64,000 nt of DNA, taken from the NCBI RefSeq assembly GCF_024732245.1, contig NZ_CP093845.1, positions 992,001 through 1,056,000 of the forward strand, written 5' to 3'. Each line of letters opens with the position of its first letter. Positions within the stretch are counted from its first letter, which is position 1. Below the pieces are notes generated by a model, which was not told where the DNA came from, did not search any database, and saw nothing but the letters and a program-made list of their open reading frames with translations. Below, piece by piece: positions 18,533 to 29,500 of this stretch. The translations under genes were made by a program, and so were the position numbers. Source of the DNA: Dietzia sp. B32 (lineage in GTDB: Bacteria; Actinomycetota; Actinomycetes; Mycobacteriales; Mycobacteriaceae).

Positions 18533-18814
18533 ATGAGCATCGATCCCGCCGGCACCGACGATCCGCTGTCCGAGTCCGAGATCCAGGAACTGCGACTGGA
18601 GATCGACCGCCTGGACGCCGAGATCCTCGACGCGATCGTCCGGCGTAGCGAGATCTCCAAGCGCATCGGCCGCACGCGGATGAAGTCGGGCGGTACGAAG
18701 CTAGTCCACACCCGGGAACTCAAGGTCTACGAGCGGTTCTCCTCCCTCGGCGAGGAGGGGCAGACCCTCGCCGGCATGCTCCTACGTCTCGGCCGGGGCC
18801 GACTGGGGCACTAG
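18533..18814 (+). CDS. Chorismate mutase, AroQ-delta type
   Basis: This 93-residue cytosolic enzyme turns chorismate into prephenate for phenylalanine and tyrosine synthesis. The three-helix AroQ fold begins EIQELRLEIDRLDAEILDAIVRR, includes SEISKRIGRTRM, and ends LLRLGRGRLGH, the tail conserved in Rv0948c. That actinobacterial subgroup is weak alone and is activated by complex formation with DAHP synthase, which is not in this window. There is no secretion signal. It neighbours pcrA and pgi as in M. tuberculosis. Confidence 0.93.
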   Translation: MSIDPAGTDDPLSESEIQELRLEIDRLDAEILDAIVRRSEISKRIGRTRMKSGGTKLVHTRELKVYERFSSLGEEGQTLAGMLLRLGRGRLGH

Positions 18815-18838
18815 GTGTACTGACAACCAGGGCCGCGG

Positions 18839-19510
18839 CTACTCCCCCGGCCCGACCCTGCCCGCCGTGGACGCGAAACCCAGCCAGGTGTGGTGGTTGT
18901 TCGCCCAGCACCAGCCCACCTTGGGCGCGCCCTTGTTCGCCTTGCCATCGCGTCCCGTCCCGCCACTGATCCACAGCGCGGGCGTCCGCGAATCCAGCCC
19001 GCCGCCCCGCTTGGGCTTGCGCGAGCCGATGCACATGAAGCACTTCCCCGGCTCCAGCACCTCGGGCTGCTGCAGCAGCCAGCTGATCCCCTCGGCGACG
19101 GTGAGCGGGGTACGACCCCGGGCGGCCAACTCGGTGTGGGCATCGGCGGGCGTCCAGTCCAGCATGTCGTCGTCGCGACTCACGTCCCCCACCAGGTACA
19201 ACGGCGCGTCAGGGACGCTGATGTCGTCGGTGGGCACGAACTCGGCCAGGTCGGTCATGTCGACGACGACGAAGCCCGCCTTACCGTCGCGGCGCATGAG
19301 GGTGGCCAGCCGCTCGGTGGGCACCAGGGACGGGTGGACGGCCAGCACGGTCCCGCCGGCGCCCTCACCGTCGCCGGGTCCGGCGGAGAGTGCGCGGGCG
19401 TGGGCCCGCAGTTGCTCGGCGGTGATTCCGGCGAGCTCGGGCACGCCCAGCTCGACGAGTCGCTCGACCTGGCGGGCGATGGGGGCTTCGGGATGAACTC
19501 TGGGGGTCAC
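18839..19510 (-). CDS. DUF5701 family protein
   Basis: A 223-residue soluble protein of unknown function, matching from memory the DUF5701 family found across actinobacteria. The first 60 residues form a helical region ([27 protein letters not shown]). The body ends in a distinctive segment with [28 protein letters not shown] and [17 protein letters not shown] Cys-x2-Cys pair and the Trp/His cluster suggest a metal or nucleotide site, but this is speculation. The start is a GTG. It is divergent from pgi. Confidence 0.75.
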   Translation of the reverse strand: MTPRVHPEAPIARQVERLVELGVPELAGITAEQLRAHARALSAGPGDGEGAGGTVLAVHPSLVPTERLATLMRRDGKAGFVVVDMTDLAEFVPTDDISVPDAPLYLVGDVSRDDDMLDWTPADAHTELAARGRTPLTVAEGISWLLQQPEVLEPGKCFMCIGSRKPKRGGGLDSRTPALWISGGTGRDGKANKGAPKVGWCWANNHHTWLGFASTAGRVGPGE

Positions 19511-19548
19511 GTGTCTGGAACGGGCGGCGGAGCACGGTTATTCCCGAC

Positions 19549-19554
19549 TAGCCT
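19549..19554 (+). promoter_or_regulatory. Leaderless promoter -10 (TAGCCT) of pgi
   Basis: TAGCCT ends 7 nt before the ATG at 19562; no ribosome binding site is present. Confidence 0.55.
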
Positions 19555-19561
19555 CGGGATC

Positions 19562-21220
19562 ATGACCGACATCAGCGCGACGCAGCAGTGGGCAGCGGTG
19601 GAGAACCTGGTCCCCTCGATCGGCGAGGTCTCCCTGAGGGAGTTGTTCGACGCCGACCCGGAGCGCGGCCACCGGATGTCGGTCACCGCGGGCGATCTGC
19701 ACGTGGACCTGTCCAAACACCTGGTCACCGACGAGATCCTCACCGCACTCACAGAGCTCGCCCACGCCGCCCAGGTGCCCGCGCGGCGGGCCGCCATGTT
19801 CCGGGGCGACCGGATCAACACCACCGAGGACCGCGCGGTTCTCCACACGGCGCTCCGTCTCCCGCCCGATGCCGAACTCGTCGTCGACGGCCGGGACGTG
19901 GTGGCCGACGTCCAGGCGGTACTGGGGCGCATGGCCGACTTCTCCGACCGCGTCCGCTCCGGCGGGTGGACGGGACACACGGGCCAGCGGATCGACACGG
20001 TGGTCAACATCGGGATCGGGGGCTCCGACCTGGGTCCGGTGATGGTCGACAGCGCCCTGCGACAGTTCCGGACGGCCGGCATCAGCGCCAGGTACGTCTC
20101 CAACGTCGACCCCGCCGACCTCTCGGCCACCCTCGCGGAGATCAACCCGGCAACGACCCTGGTGGTGGTGGCGTCCAAGACGTTCACCACCCAGGAGACC
20201 ATGGCCAACGCGCACGCCGCTCGTCGGCACTTCGTCGAGGCCCTGGGCTCCGACGACGCGATCGCCTCGCACTTCGTCGCCGTGTCCACCGCCGCCGAGA
20301 AGGTCGCCGAGTTCGGGATCTCCGCGGACAACATGTTCGAGTTCTGGGACTGGGTCGGCGGGCGATACTCCGTGTCCTCCGCCATCGGGCTGTCGGTGAT
20401 GATCACCGTGGGGCCGTCGGCGTTCATCGAACTGCTCGAGGGCTTCCACACGATGGATGAGCACTTCGCCACCGAGGCACCCGAACACAATGCGGCGGTC
20501 CTCATGGCGCTGCTCGGGATCTGGTACACCTGCTTCCTCGGCTCGCAGTCCAAGGCCGTGATCCCCTACGCCCAGGACCTCCGGCGATTCCCCGCCTACC
20601 TGCAGCAGCTGACCATGGAATCGCTCGGCAAGTCGGTCCGTCTCGACGGTTCCGACGTCAGTTACCCGACCGGCGAGATCTACTGGGGCGAGCCCGGCAC
20701 CAACGGCCAGCACGCGTTCTTCCAGCTGCTCCACCAGGGCACGCAACTCGTGCCCGTCGACTTCATCGGCATCGCCCGTCCGGGTGCGGACCTCGACGCC
20801 TACCCGTCGGAGGGGACGGAGGCGGTGTCCATGCACGACCTGCTCATGGCCAACCTCTTCGCGCAGTCGCGGGTCCTGGCCTTCGGCAAGACCGAGGAGG
20901 AGGTCCTCGCCGACGGCGTCGACCCCGCCCTCGCCCCGCACAAGGTCATGCCCGGCAACCGACCCTCCACCACGATCCTCGCCCCGTCCCTCTCCCCGGG
21001 CGTCCTCGGCCAGCTGATCGCGCTGTACGAGCACATCGTGTTCACCCAGGCCGCGATCCTGGGCATCAACGCGTTCGACCAGTGGGGCGTCGAGCTCGGC
21101 AAGGCGCAGGCGGGCGAGCTGCTCGGCGCACTCACCGCCGACTCCCACCCCGAACCGGCCTTCGACTCCTCCACGGATTCGCTCGTCGAGATCTACCGCG
21201 AGGCCCGCGGACGGCGCTGA
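19562..21220 (+). CDS. pgi: Glucose-6-phosphate isomerase
   Basis: Pgi interconverts glucose-6-phosphate and fructose-6-phosphate in the cytosol. The 552-residue length is normal. Signatures are [15 protein letters not shown] near 150, the second family signature [18 protein letters not shown] near 265, and the C-terminal [12 protein letters not shown]. The sequence is unbroken. Synteny with Rv0946c fits. Confidence 0.97.
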   Translation: MTDISATQQWAAVENLVPSIGEVSLRELFDADPERGHRMSVTAGDLHVDLSKHLVTDEILTALTELAHAAQVPARRAAMFRGDRINTTEDRAVLHTALRLPPDAELVVDGRDVVADVQAVLGRMADFSDRVRSGGWTGHTGQRIDTVVNIGIGGSDLGPVMVDSALRQFRTAGISARYVSNVDPADLSATLAEINPATTLVVVASKTFTTQETMANAHAARRHFVEALGSDDAIASHFVAVSTAAEKVAEFGISADNMFEFWDWVGGRYSVSSAIGLSVMITVGPSAFIELLEGFHTMDEHFATEAPEHNAAVLMALLGIWYTCFLGSQSKAVIPYAQDLRRFPAYLQQLTMESLGKSVRLDGSDVSYPTGEIYWGEPGTNGQHAFFQLLHQGTQLVPVDFIGIARPGADLDAYPSEGTEAVSMHDLLMANLFAQSRVLAFGKTEEEVLADGVDPALAPHKVMPGNRPSTTILAPSLSPGVLGQLIALYEHIVFTQAAILGINAFDQWGVELGKAQAGELLGALTADSHPEPAFDSSTDSLVEIYREARGRR

Positions 21221-21306
21221 CGACCGCGCCGGCGCGTGCGCTCGGACTTCTCGAAAGGGTGCGCCGTCCCCCTCGCGCGACGCTGGCCACCGTGCGATCG
21301 TTGAGC

Positions 21307-21897
21307 ATGGCCACGATCTACTGCACCGCCACCAGTCTCGACGGGTTCATCGCCGACGACGAGGAGAGCCTGTCCTGGTTGTTCGCCACACCCGGGAACG
21401 CCGAACCAGGTTCGACCGCCGGCTCCGACGACGCGGCGGTCTCTGAGCTCCACTTCGACCGCTTCTTCGCCGGCGTCGGCGCGATCGTCTGTGGAGTGAA
21501 CACCTTCGAGTGGGTCCGCCGCGATCTGACCAAGGACGGTCAACCGTTCGTCTGGCCGTACTCCCAGCCCACCTGGGTGGTCACCCACCGGGACCTCGAC
21601 CCCGTCGACGGCGTGGAGTTCTTCTCCGGTGATGTCGCCGACCTGCATCCCCGCCTCGTCGAGGCCGCGGCGGGAAGGGACGTCTGGGTGGTCGGCGGCG
21701 GCGACCTGGCCGGCCAGTTCGCCGATCTCGGGCTGCTCGATCGTCTGTGGATCCATCAGTGCGCGGTCGTCCTCGGTTCCGGGCGACCCCTGCTCCCCCG
21801 CAGGCTCCGTCTCCACCGACGTCAGCTCGACACCGACGGGCAGTTCACCGCCATGCTCTTCGACGTCGTCGGCCCGGAACCACGCGTCTCTTCCTGA
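21307..21897 (+). CDS. RibD C-terminal/dihydrofolate reductase-fold protein
   Basis: A 196-residue protein of the RibD_C family, a DHFR-like fold that binds NADPH. It starts MATIYCTATSLDGFIADDEESL, the usual family opening, and has GAIVCGVNTFEWV, PTWVVTHR and WVVGGGDLAGQFADLGLLD, the last being the nucleotide-binding loop. Members in this class are stand-alone and their substrates are mostly unknown; a role in riboflavin synthesis is unlikely without a deaminase domain or rib genes. It follows pgi by 86 nt. Confidence 0.85.
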   Translation: MATIYCTATSLDGFIADDEESLSWLFATPGNAEPGSTAGSDDAAVSELHFDRFFAGVGAIVCGVNTFEWVRRDLTKDGQPFVWPYSQPTWVVTHRDLDPVDGVEFFSGDVADLHPRLVEAAAGRDVWVVGGGDLAGQFADLGLLDRLWIHQCAVVLGSGRPLLPRRLRLHRRQLDTDGQFTAMLFDVVGPEPRVSS

Positions 21898-21966
21898 TTC
21901 TCTGCTGCCGGGGCTTCACCTCAGATCACATCAGTCAGTTGAGGACTGCCGACTCACGGAACACCC

Positions 21967-21995
21967 TTGCCACTTCGAAAGTGTGTACGTATAGT
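21967..21995 (+). promoter_or_regulatory. Strong promoter of the DUF222/HNH gene
   Basis: TTGCCA at 21967-21972, a 17-nt spacer, and TATAGT at 21990-21995. The LexA-type box at 21995-22010 overlaps the last base of the -10. Confidence 0.65.
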
Positions 21996-22010
21996 AGAAC
22001 ACAGGTTCGA
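21995..22010 (+). promoter_or_regulatory. LexA (SOS) box
   Basis: TAGAACACAGGTTCGA differs at one base from the actinobacterial SOS consensus TCGAAC-N4-GTTCGA. It covers the transcription start region of the DUF222/HNH gene, the right place for repression. In M. tuberculosis several 13E12-family genes are LexA targets. Confidence 0.75.
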
Positions 22011-22043
22011 TACCGGGCTGGCCGCGACGGAGGGGGTGGGTGG

Positions 22044-23816
22044 ATGCACGAGGACGCGGATCGCGCGGCCGCCTCCCCCGCCTCCCCCGCCTCGCCCGGC
22101 TCGTCCGCCTCGCCCGCCTCGTCTGGTTCCTCGAGTTCGTTGTCGGGTCTGCGGGCGGCGGTGCGTGAGGGCTGGATGGGCGAGAATCGTGCAGCGGCGC
22201 GCCGGTTCGTGGCGTGTTACGAGTTGTTCCTCGAATGCCAGCGCCGGGAGGAGTCCGGGGCGGGCGCCGGTGAATGCCGATCCGGGCATGCGGTGGTCGA
22301 TCCGATCGACGTCGCGACCGGGTACGTGGTCGCGGCGATGGCGATCTCGTCCCGGCGGGCCACCACCATGATCTCCTTCGCCTTCGACCTGCACACCCGG
22401 TACCCGGCGATCCTGACCGCGATGGCGCAGGGGCGTCTGGACCAGCGCGCCGCCGAGGTGCTCGCCTCACAGATGGCCACCGTCCACGTCGACGTGCTCG
22501 ATTTGGTGCAGCAACAGGTCGTCGACGAGTACCTCGCCGCGATCGAGGGCGGGATCCGCCTGGGCGAGAAAGCCATCCGCAGCAACGTCGATGCCATCAT
22601 CGCCGGCTACGACGCCAATGGCATCCGCCTGCGCCGCCAGGAAGCCGCCCGCACCCGCGGGGTACGCGTGCACAAAGGCATCGACGGGATGTCCACCATC
22701 TCGGCGATCCTGGCAACCGAAGAGGCCGCCGTCCTGGCCGAGGCCCTCGACCAGCGCGTGGCCGACCACCGGGCCGCCGACGCCCAAGCCGCCGCCGACA
22801 CCAACGCGAGCGATGGCGATGGCGAGGCCGCCGGTGAGGTCGACGACTACTCCCTGGCCGAACGCCGCGCCGACGCGTTGATGTCCCTGGTGTGCGGCGA
22901 CGTCGGCCCAGGCGGCGCCCGCAACGGCTCCGACACTGCAGCCCACCCCGGCCAGCCGGGTGCCGCGGGCCGGTCCGCCACCGCGGGTGCCGGGGTGGCG
23001 CCGTTGCGGCCACGGGTCACCGTCATCGCCACCGGCAACCACGCCCGCGACGACGGCGGAGCCCGGGTGGAGTTCACCCGCACCGGCCAGGCCGCCCTGC
23101 AGGCCCTGCTCGACATGCTCGCCACCAGCGACGGGGCCACGTTTGAGGCCGTCGATCCCCGGATCGGGGCCGCCGACGACGCCCGAGCCGCCCTGACCTA
23201 CCGGCCCAGCGCCGACCTGGCCCGCCGCATCCGACTACGCGACGGCACCTGCCGCCACCCCGGCTGCACGGTCCCGGCCGAGGCCTGTGATCTGGACCAT
23301 GTGGTGCCGTTCGATCACACCGACCCCGAGCGTGGCGGGCACACCACCGAGGCCAACCTCGCCGCGATGTGCCGGCGCCACCACCGGTTCAAGACCTTCT
23401 CCGACTGGCGCTACCACCTCCACCCCGACGGCACCCTGACCGTGACCACCCCCGAGGGCTCGACCATGCTCACCCACCCCTCCGGCCCACTGGCCGACTA
23501 CCGACGCGAACACGCCCACACCGAGACCCGCGCCTGGGCCCGTCAGCAACGCCGCACCCCCCACCCCACCGGCGACGAACGAGCCGACGCCGAACCGACC
23601 TACTGGTCCCGCCGCGCCGCCCGCCACAACACCGAACGCCACAACACCGAACACCGCGCCGCCACCGACACCATCCCCACCCCACCGGCCGAGTCCAGCC
23701 GCTGGTGGAACCGCAACGCCCCACACGCCAGCACCATCGAACTCGGCATCCGCACCCTCCTACTCGACCACCACCGCCAACGCCTCGACGACATCATCGA
23801 CCCACCACCCTTCTGA
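22044..23816 (+). CDS. DUF222 / HNH endonuclease protein (13E12 repeat family)
   Basis: A 590-residue protein of the 13E12 family common in mycobacteria and relatives. After a low-complexity Ala-Ser-Pro start (about 8-35, from a 9-bp repeat) comes the helical DUF222 domain (about 45-300). The HNH nuclease motif follows near 405-460: [22 protein letters not shown], then H and N-rich [18 protein letters not shown]. The four Cys and His residues fit a zinc-stabilised HNH fold. The tail is Arg/His/Pro-rich. The ATG at 22044 follows GGAGGGGG. The family is multicopy and spread by gene conversion or mobility, and the promoter has a LexA box, so expression should rise on DNA damage. Its function is unproven. 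Confidence 0.88.
   Translation: MHEDADRAAASPASPASPGSSASPASSGSSSSLSGLRAAVREGWMGENRAAARRFVACYELFLECQRREESGAGAGECRSGHAVVDPIDVATGYVVAAMAISSRRATTMISFAFDLHTRYPAILTAMAQGRLDQRAAEVLASQMATVHVDVLDLVQQQVVDEYLAAIEGGIRLGEKAIRSNVDAIIAGYDANGIRLRRQEAARTRGVRVHKGIDGMSTISAILATEEAAVLAEALDQRVADHRAADAQAAADTNASDGDGEAAGEVDDYSLAERRADALMSLVCGDVGPGGARNGSDTAAHPGQPGAAGRSATAGAGVAPLRPRVTVIATGNHARDDGGARVEFTRTGQAALQALLDMLATSDGATFEAVDPRIGAADDARAALTYRPSADLARRIRLRDGTCRHPGCTVPAEACDLDHVVPFDHTDPERGGHTTEANLAAMCRRHHRFKTFSDWRYHLHPDGTLTVTTPEGSTMLTHPSGPLADYRREHAHTETRAWARQQRRTPHPTGDERADAEPTYWSRRAARHNTERHNTEHRAATDTIPTPPAESSRWWNRNAPHASTIELGIRTLLLDHHRQRLDDIIDPPPF
22070..22126 (+). repeat. Degenerate 9-bp repeat coding Ala-Ser-Pro
   Basis: Units near GCCTCCCCC or GCCTCGCCC recur about six times in the 5' end of the DUF222/HNH gene. 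The tract encodes a flexible N-terminal tail. Confidence 0.75.
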
Positions 23817-23885
23817 CACCACGAGGGCCGCACCGGGCATGACCGGCGCGTCCCTCATCAGGACCCGGGTGGGGCCACCAGGGGT

Positions 23886-24641
23886 TCAGACGAAGCGGCG
23901 GCTGACCTTCTCCGGCAGGAGCGTCAGCAGCGGACCGATCGCCTTCCAGGGTTTGGCCGGCACCAGCGCGCGGGTGGGCTCGGCGTCGATCGTCTTGACC
24001 AGCGCGTCGACACCCTCGTCGAACTCGGTCATCAGCGCGGTCTTCACCGAACGGTTGATGTCCGTGCGGATGTACCCCGGCAGGATGTCGGTCACCTTGA
24101 TCCGGCTGCCCGCGCTGTCCAACTCGGCGTACAGGCCCTGCGCGAGCGCCGAGACGAACGCCTTGGTCGCGCCGTAGGTGTTCTGCGCCTTCGGCATGCC
24201 GCGCAGCGAACTCACCGACGAGATGAACACCAGGTGCCCCTCACCCCGAGTGAAGAGCCGCTCCATCGCCGCCTCGGCCTGGTTCAGCGTCCCGACCACG
24301 TTCACCATCGCGGTCTCCCGGTTGGCGTGCGCCTTGCCTGTTCCGATCGAGGCTCCCTTGCCCAGCCCGGCGTTGAGTACGAACCGGTCGATGCCACCGA
24401 GCTCGGCGTCCAGCTCGCCGAATACCTTCTCCACCGCGTCGCCGTCGGCCACATCGAGCTCACGAACCGCCACCGTGATCGAGGGATTCGCGGCCAACAG
24501 TTCGGCGCGGAGCTCCTCCAGGCGGTCCAGACGCCGCGCACACAGCGCGAGGTTCTTTCCCTGCGCGGCCCAGCGGCGGGCCATTCCCTCGCCGAGGCCC
24601 GAGCTGGCACCGGTGATCAGAATCGTCTTGCGGTCGGTCAC
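23886..24641 (-). CDS. Short-chain dehydrogenase/reductase
   Basis: A 251-residue classical SDR. It has the NAD(P) loop TGASSGLGEGMARRWA near 10, an N-A-G motif (VLNAGLGKGAS), and catalytic Ser (FISSVSSLRG), Tyr and Lys (YGATKAF). The family covers many substrates, so none is assigned. The GTG start at 24641 is supported by GGAGGAG. It overlaps the nei2 stop in GTGA, an odd partner for a DNA glycosylase. It converges on the DUF222/HNH gene. Confidence 0.88.
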   Translation of the reverse strand: MTDRKTILITGASSGLGEGMARRWAAQGKNLALCARRLDRLEELRAELLAANPSITVAVRELDVADGDAVEKVFGELDAELGGIDRFVLNAGLGKGASIGTGKAHANRETAMVNVVGTLNQAEAAMERLFTRGEGHLVFISSVSSLRGMPKAQNTYGATKAFVSALAQGLYAELDSAGSRIKVTDILPGYIRTDINRSVKTALMTEFDEGVDALVKTIDAEPTRALVPAKPWKAIGPLLTLLPEKVSRRFV

Positions 24642-25513
24642 GAGTTCTCCTCCGTTGGCGATGCGCCCAGTGTGGCACGACGCGGCTGGCAGGACGGGCA
24701 ACGGTAGGCGATGCGGTCGAGGGAGTCACTCGGCTCGTCCGGGTCCGCGAGCCCGCCGAGGCGGAATGTCTGCACCTCGGTCCCGCACCGGCGGCACGGC
24801 TTGCCGTCACGGCCGTACACCCATAGTTCGCGCCCGCGCCGGGTGTCGCCGGTCGTCACCCGGACTGGGCGGTCGGCGTTGGCGAATAGCATCCGCCGCG
24901 CCAGTGTGACCATGCCCCGTGGGTCCGGCACGGCCTCGACCGGATCCCGCGGGTCCACCCCTCGCAGGAAACACAGTTCCGCCCGGTAGACGGTCCCGAT
25001 CCCGGCCAGATTGCGCTGGTCGAGCAATGCCTCGCCGATCGTACGGGTGGGTCTCTCGCCGATGCGCCGCACGACCTCATCGGTACTCGTGACCGGGTCC
25101 CAATCCGCACCCAGGAGGTCGGGCCCCAGATGGTCGACGGCGCGCTCCGCCTCGGCGGGGGTCAGCGCGCGCAGCATACCGAGCTCGGTGCCCACCACCT
25201 CGACGTCGCCGGAGCGCAGGAGCAGCCGCACGGTGTGCGCGGGGAACCGCCAGCGGTCTCCCGCCCGGAGAATGTGGATCCGGCCCTCCATCTTCAGGTG
25301 GATGTGGAGGGTGACGGGATCGCGGCCCTGCCCGTCCGGGCCGACGACGACGAAGAGGTGCTTTCCCCGGGACCGGGCACCGTCCACGGTCCTGCCGCGC
25401 AGGTCGACGGCGGCGAATCTCGGCACCCGGAGCTCGGTGCGGTCCAGGGTGCGCCCGGCCAGGGCCTCATGGACCCGGGCCGCGGCCCTGTGCACTGAAT
25501 CGCCTTCGGGCAC
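24638..25513 (-). CDS. nei2: Endonuclease VIII-like DNA glycosylase (Nei2)
   Basis: A 291-residue Fpg/Nei family base-excision glycosylase/AP lyase for oxidised pyrimidines. It begins (M)PEGDSVHRAAARVHEAL: Pro2 is the catalytic amine and Glu3 the partner, which requires Met removal. The helix-two-turns-helix region and a C-terminal zinc finger (CRRCGTEVQTF with CPSCQ) are intact. The GTG start is 3 nt after the transporter stop. Mtb nei2 (Rv3297) is next to lhr (Rv3296), as here apart from the transporter. Confidence 0.9.
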   Translation of the reverse strand: MPEGDSVHRAAARVHEALAGRTLDRTELRVPRFAAVDLRGRTVDGARSRGKHLFVVVGPDGQGRDPVTLHIHLKMEGRIHILRAGDRWRFPAHTVRLLLRSGDVEVVGTELGMLRALTPAEAERAVDHLGPDLLGADWDPVTSTDEVVRRIGERPTRTIGEALLDQRNLAGIGTVYRAELCFLRGVDPRDPVEAVPDPRGMVTLARRMLFANADRPVRVTTGDTRRGRELWVYGRDGKPCRRCGTEVQTFRLGGLADPDEPSDSLDRIAYRCPSCQPRRATLGASPTEENS

Positions 25514-25516
25514 GGC

Positions 25517-26428
25517 TCACCACCCCAGTTCGCGGCAGCCGACGACCCCTGCGGTCTCGATCTGCACGGTCACATGCTCGACCCCGTGCCCCTCCAACAG
25601 GACGCGACGCGCGTCGTCGAGCACCACGGCGTGATCGGCATCAGGGTCGACCACCAGGTGCACGGTACCCACGTCCATTCCCGAGGTCAGGGTCCACAGG
25701 TGCAGGTCGTGCACCTCCTCGACGTCGCGCAACGCCCCGAGCTGGGCCTCCACCTCCGCGGGTTCGACGCCAGCGGGAGCGTGCTGGGCGAGGACGGTGA
25801 GCACCTGCCGGCCGAGCACCACTGCGCGGACCACGATGAACACGGCGATGGCCACCGCGACCACAAGGTCCCACACGCCCGACCCGGTCGCCCGGACGAG
25901 CAGGGCGGCCACGATCACCCCGACGGACCCGGCTGCGTCGGCGAGCACCTCGAGGTACGCACCCCGGACAGCCAGACTCTCGGTGGAGCCGCTGCGCAGC
26001 AACATCAGCGAGATGATGTTGATGACGAGCCCCAGCGCGCCGACGAGCAGCATCGTCCCCACGGCGACGGGGGCCTCGGAGCCGATCCTGCGGGCGGCTT
26101 CGATCAGGACGTACACGCCCATGCCGACCATGATGATCACCGCCAGGCCCGAGGCGAAGATCTCCACGCGATAGTGGCCGAATGTCCGGCGGCCGGTCCC
26201 GTCGGGGCGGGTGGCGATGATCGTGGCCAGCAGGGCGGCGCCGAGTGCCACCACGTCCGCGCCCATGTGGCCGGCGTCGGAGAGCAGTGCGAGGGACCCC
26301 GAGACCAGACCGGCGACCAACTCGACGACGAAGAACGACGCCGTCAACACGAATGCGGCGGCGAGCCGAACCCGGTACCGGGCACCGGCGTGGCCTGGGG
26401 ACGGAGCATGGGAGTGACCCGCACCCAT
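25517..26428 (-). CDS. Cation diffusion facilitator (Zn/Co/Cd-type efflux)
   Basis: A six-span CDF antiporter exporting divalent metal. The short N-terminal loop GAGHSHAPSPGH may bind metal. TM2 has LLSDAGHMGADVV (His and Asp ligands); TM5 has YLEVLADAAGSVG, in which Glu stands where ZitB-type proteins have His, as in many actinobacterial members. The C-terminal cytoplasmic domain begins near 205. I prefer the ATG at 26428, which follows GGGGAGGAG by 6 nt and gives 303 residues. The ATG at 26449 would add seven residues and lies inside the putative operator. It leads a three-gene run with nei2 and SDR. Confidence 0.87.
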   Translation of the reverse strand: MGAGHSHAPSPGHAGARYRVRLAAAFVLTASFFVVELVAGLVSGSLALLSDAGHMGADVVALGAALLATIIATRPDGTGRRTFGHYRVEIFASGLAVIIMVGMGVYVLIEAARRIGSEAPVAVGTMLLVGALGLVINIISLMLLRSGSTESLAVRGAYLEVLADAAGSVGVIVAALLVRATGSGVWDLVVAVAIAVFIVVRAVVLGRQVLTVLAQHAPAGVEPAEVEAQLGALRDVEEVHDLHLWTLTSGMDVGTVHLVVDPDADHAVVLDDARRVLLEGHGVEHVTVQIETAGVVGCRELGW

Positions 26429-26443
26429 GAGCATCTCCTCCCC

Positions 26444-26465
26444 ATACATGCATCAATGCGCATAT
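26444..26465 (-). promoter_or_regulatory. AT-rich dyad upstream of the CDF transporter gene
   Basis: ATGCAT and ATGCGCAT are two short palindromes separated by two bases in an AT-rich island that stands out from the GC-rich surroundings. The position, just before the transporter start, suits a metal-sensing ArsR/SmtB or similar repressor. No regulator gene is adjacent, and the family assignment is inference. Confidence 0.4.
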
Positions 26466-26503
26466 TCTAACTAATCGCCGCGGCCGGCTCAAGATGTGGA
26501 TGT

Positions 26504-29500
26504 TCAGCGCCGGATCCGGAGCCCCTTGGGAGTGATGCCGAAACCAGCGGCTTCGAACGCTGAGGCATGGGGCGAGGTGTGGACGGGCTCCCCGCCGAGC
26601 GTGGTGACAGTGAGGGGCCCCACCGCGCCCGCCTTCACTGTCTCCGCGAGCGCGGTGGCAGCGAGCGGGACGGCCCCGTCCCGGTCGTCGAGGACCAGGA
26701 CGGTCCTCCCGCCCCGCTCCACGAACAACACGCACACACCGTCCACCAGCACCACCAGAGCTCCCGCCTTGCGGCCGGGACGGTGTCCGGACCCGTTCCC
26801 TGTCCCCTCGCCGCCCGTAGCCCCGTCACCGCTCGGGGATGCCGCGGGCCAGGGCAGGGCCGCCCCGTACGGATTGGCGGGATCGGTCGCGGCGAGAACC
26901 CGGACGGTGGGGTCGTCCGCCCCGGACGGCCAGTGGGCCTCGTCGGCGGTGTCGTCGAAGGTCCGTAGTCGGTCGATGGTGTTACCGGCGGCGAACTGGG
27001 CGGCCCCGAGTCCGTCGACGAAGTACCCGCGCCTGCAGCGACCCGAATCCTCCATCTGCGCCAGCACCTTGTACACGGCCGCGAACCCGCCGGGGATCTC
27101 CTCTGCCTCCACCGCGCCCCGGGTGACCACACCGTGACGCAGCAGCAGCGTCTCGGCCCAGGCATGAGCACGCAGGGTCGCGTCGGTGACCGGCTCCGGC
27201 ACGAGCGACCAGCGGCCCGCGAGAACGGGAGGCGTCCTGGTTCCCGCGGCGACGGCGCCGTTCAGCTGCGCCATGGTCGTTCTGCCCAGGCGGGCTCGGC
27301 GGGGCCGGGCCGACGCCCGGGGCGACCGGTGTGCGGTCCCCGACCCCGACGAACCACCGCCGGCCAGCACCGCGCGCAGTGGCGCGAGGGTGTCATTGGT
27401 GACCACTCCGTCCCACACGAGGTCCCACAACGCGTCGCGGACGACCGCCTCGGTGATGGTGTCGGTCGGTGCGGTGGCCTCTTTCACCCTGGCGACGATG
27501 TCGCGGAAGAACAGGGCTCCGCCGCGCAGGGAGTCGACGACGGCGAGGTGGACCGGCCCCTCCGGCTGCGGTCGATCGAGGGGCAGGGTCGCACCGGCTG
27601 AATCGGCCGGGTGCAGCGAGACCCATCCGTCGCGGGAGCCGGCCCGACCGCGCCCGCTCCAGATGACCTCTCCCCCGGCCAGGAGCTCGTCGAGCATCGT
27701 CGGGGAGTAGTCCCGCACACGGAGAGCCAGGACCAGCGGTTCGAGCGCGGAGGCGGGCAGGGCGAGCCCGTCGAGTTGCTCGATCACCGCGAGCACCCCG
27801 TCCACACCGGACTCCGCGCCCGCCCCGGTGCCCAGGCTCTGCCAACCGGGCAGGAAGCGGCCGAGCGCGGAGTGCGAGACCGGTTCGATCTGCGAGCGCA
27901 GCGCGGCCAGCGACCGGCGACGGATGTGCCGCAGGACCTCGGCGTCGCACCATTCCGGGCCTGTCGAACCCGGGCGGAACTCACCGGCCAACAGCACGCC
28001 GGAGGAGGTGAGCCGATCGAGGACGCCGCGGGCGACGGCCACCCCGAGCCCGAAACGCTCGGCGACGGCGTCGACGGTGAACGGGCCGTGTGTACGCGCA
28101 AAGCGTCGGATGAGCTCGCCGAGGGGGTCATCGACATCGCCGAGGAACGCCGACGGCACCCCCGGCGGCGGCGGGACACCCAACCCGTCGCGGAGCCTGG
28201 CCACGTCCTCGACGCCGGCCCACCACGTCCGGCCGGAGTGCTCGACGGTGACCACACGCCACGCCTCGGCCAGGGAGTCGAGCCAGGCGGGGACGGCCGC
28301 GGGATCCGCGGAACGGGCGGCGATCTCCGCCGCCGTGAGTGGGCCCAACAGTCGCAGGAGGTCGACCACGGCCTCGGCGTCACGGGCCGCGCGCTCGGGC
28401 TCGAGGTGCTGTAGGCGCCGTTCGATCGAGTCCAGGACCTCGATGTCCAGCAGCTCCCGCAGCTCGACGCGTCCCAGGAGCTGTCCGAGCAGCGAGGGGT
28501 CTATGGCGAGCGCCGCAGCCCGCTTCTCCGCCAGCGGCGAGTCACCCTCGTAGAGGAACGCCCCGACGTAGTCGAACAGCAGCGACTGCGCGAACGGCGA
28601 GGCACCGGGCGTGTCCACCTCGACGATCCGTACGGTCCGCGAGGCGATCTCGTTGAGGATCCGCTCGAGGGCGGGCACGTCGTAAACGTCCTGCAGGCAC
28701 TCGCGCACCGCCTCGAGGATCATCGGGAAATCCGGGTAGCGGCGCGCGACGTCGAGCAACTGAGCCGACTTCTGCCGCTGCTGCCACAACGGCGCCCGCC
28801 GGCCCGGGTCGAGCCGGGGGAAGAGCAGGGCGCGCGCCGAACACTCACGGAAGCGGGAGGCGAACAACGCGGACCCGCCCACGTGCCGGGTGACCAGATC
28901 CACCGCCTCCTCGGCCCCGATGGCGAACGTCTCGGCTCCCGGGCGTGCGCTCGCCTCGCCGTCGTCGCCCATGTCCGGGACCCGGAGGATGATGCCGTCG
29001 TCGGACACCACCGGCACCGCGTCGAACCCGTGGGCGGCGGCGAGCCGGGCGCGCACCGCCTCCGCCCACGGCCAGTGCACCCGCGCACCGAACGGCGAGT
29101 GGAGCACCACCCGCCAGTCCCCGACCTCGTCGCGGAAACGCTCCACGACGAGCGTGGTGTCACTGGGGACGTGGCCCGTGGCCTCGCGCTGCTCCGTCAG
29201 GAATCGGCGGAGATTGGTCGCGGCATTGGTGTCGAGTCCGGCGCTGTCCAACCGGGCGGCGACCTCCGCGTCCGTTCCGCCCGCCACCTCGCGCAGGAAT
29301 CCGCCCAACGCGCGACCGAGCTCGGCGGGCCGACCCTGGTCGTCGCCGAGCCAGAACGGCAACCGGCCGGTACCGCCCGGCGCGGGGGTGACCAGCACTC
29401 GATCGTGCGTGATCTCCTCGACCCGCCAACTCGAGGCGCCGAGCGCGAAGACGTCCCCGACGCGCGACTCGTAGACCATCTCCTCGTCCAACTCGCCCAC

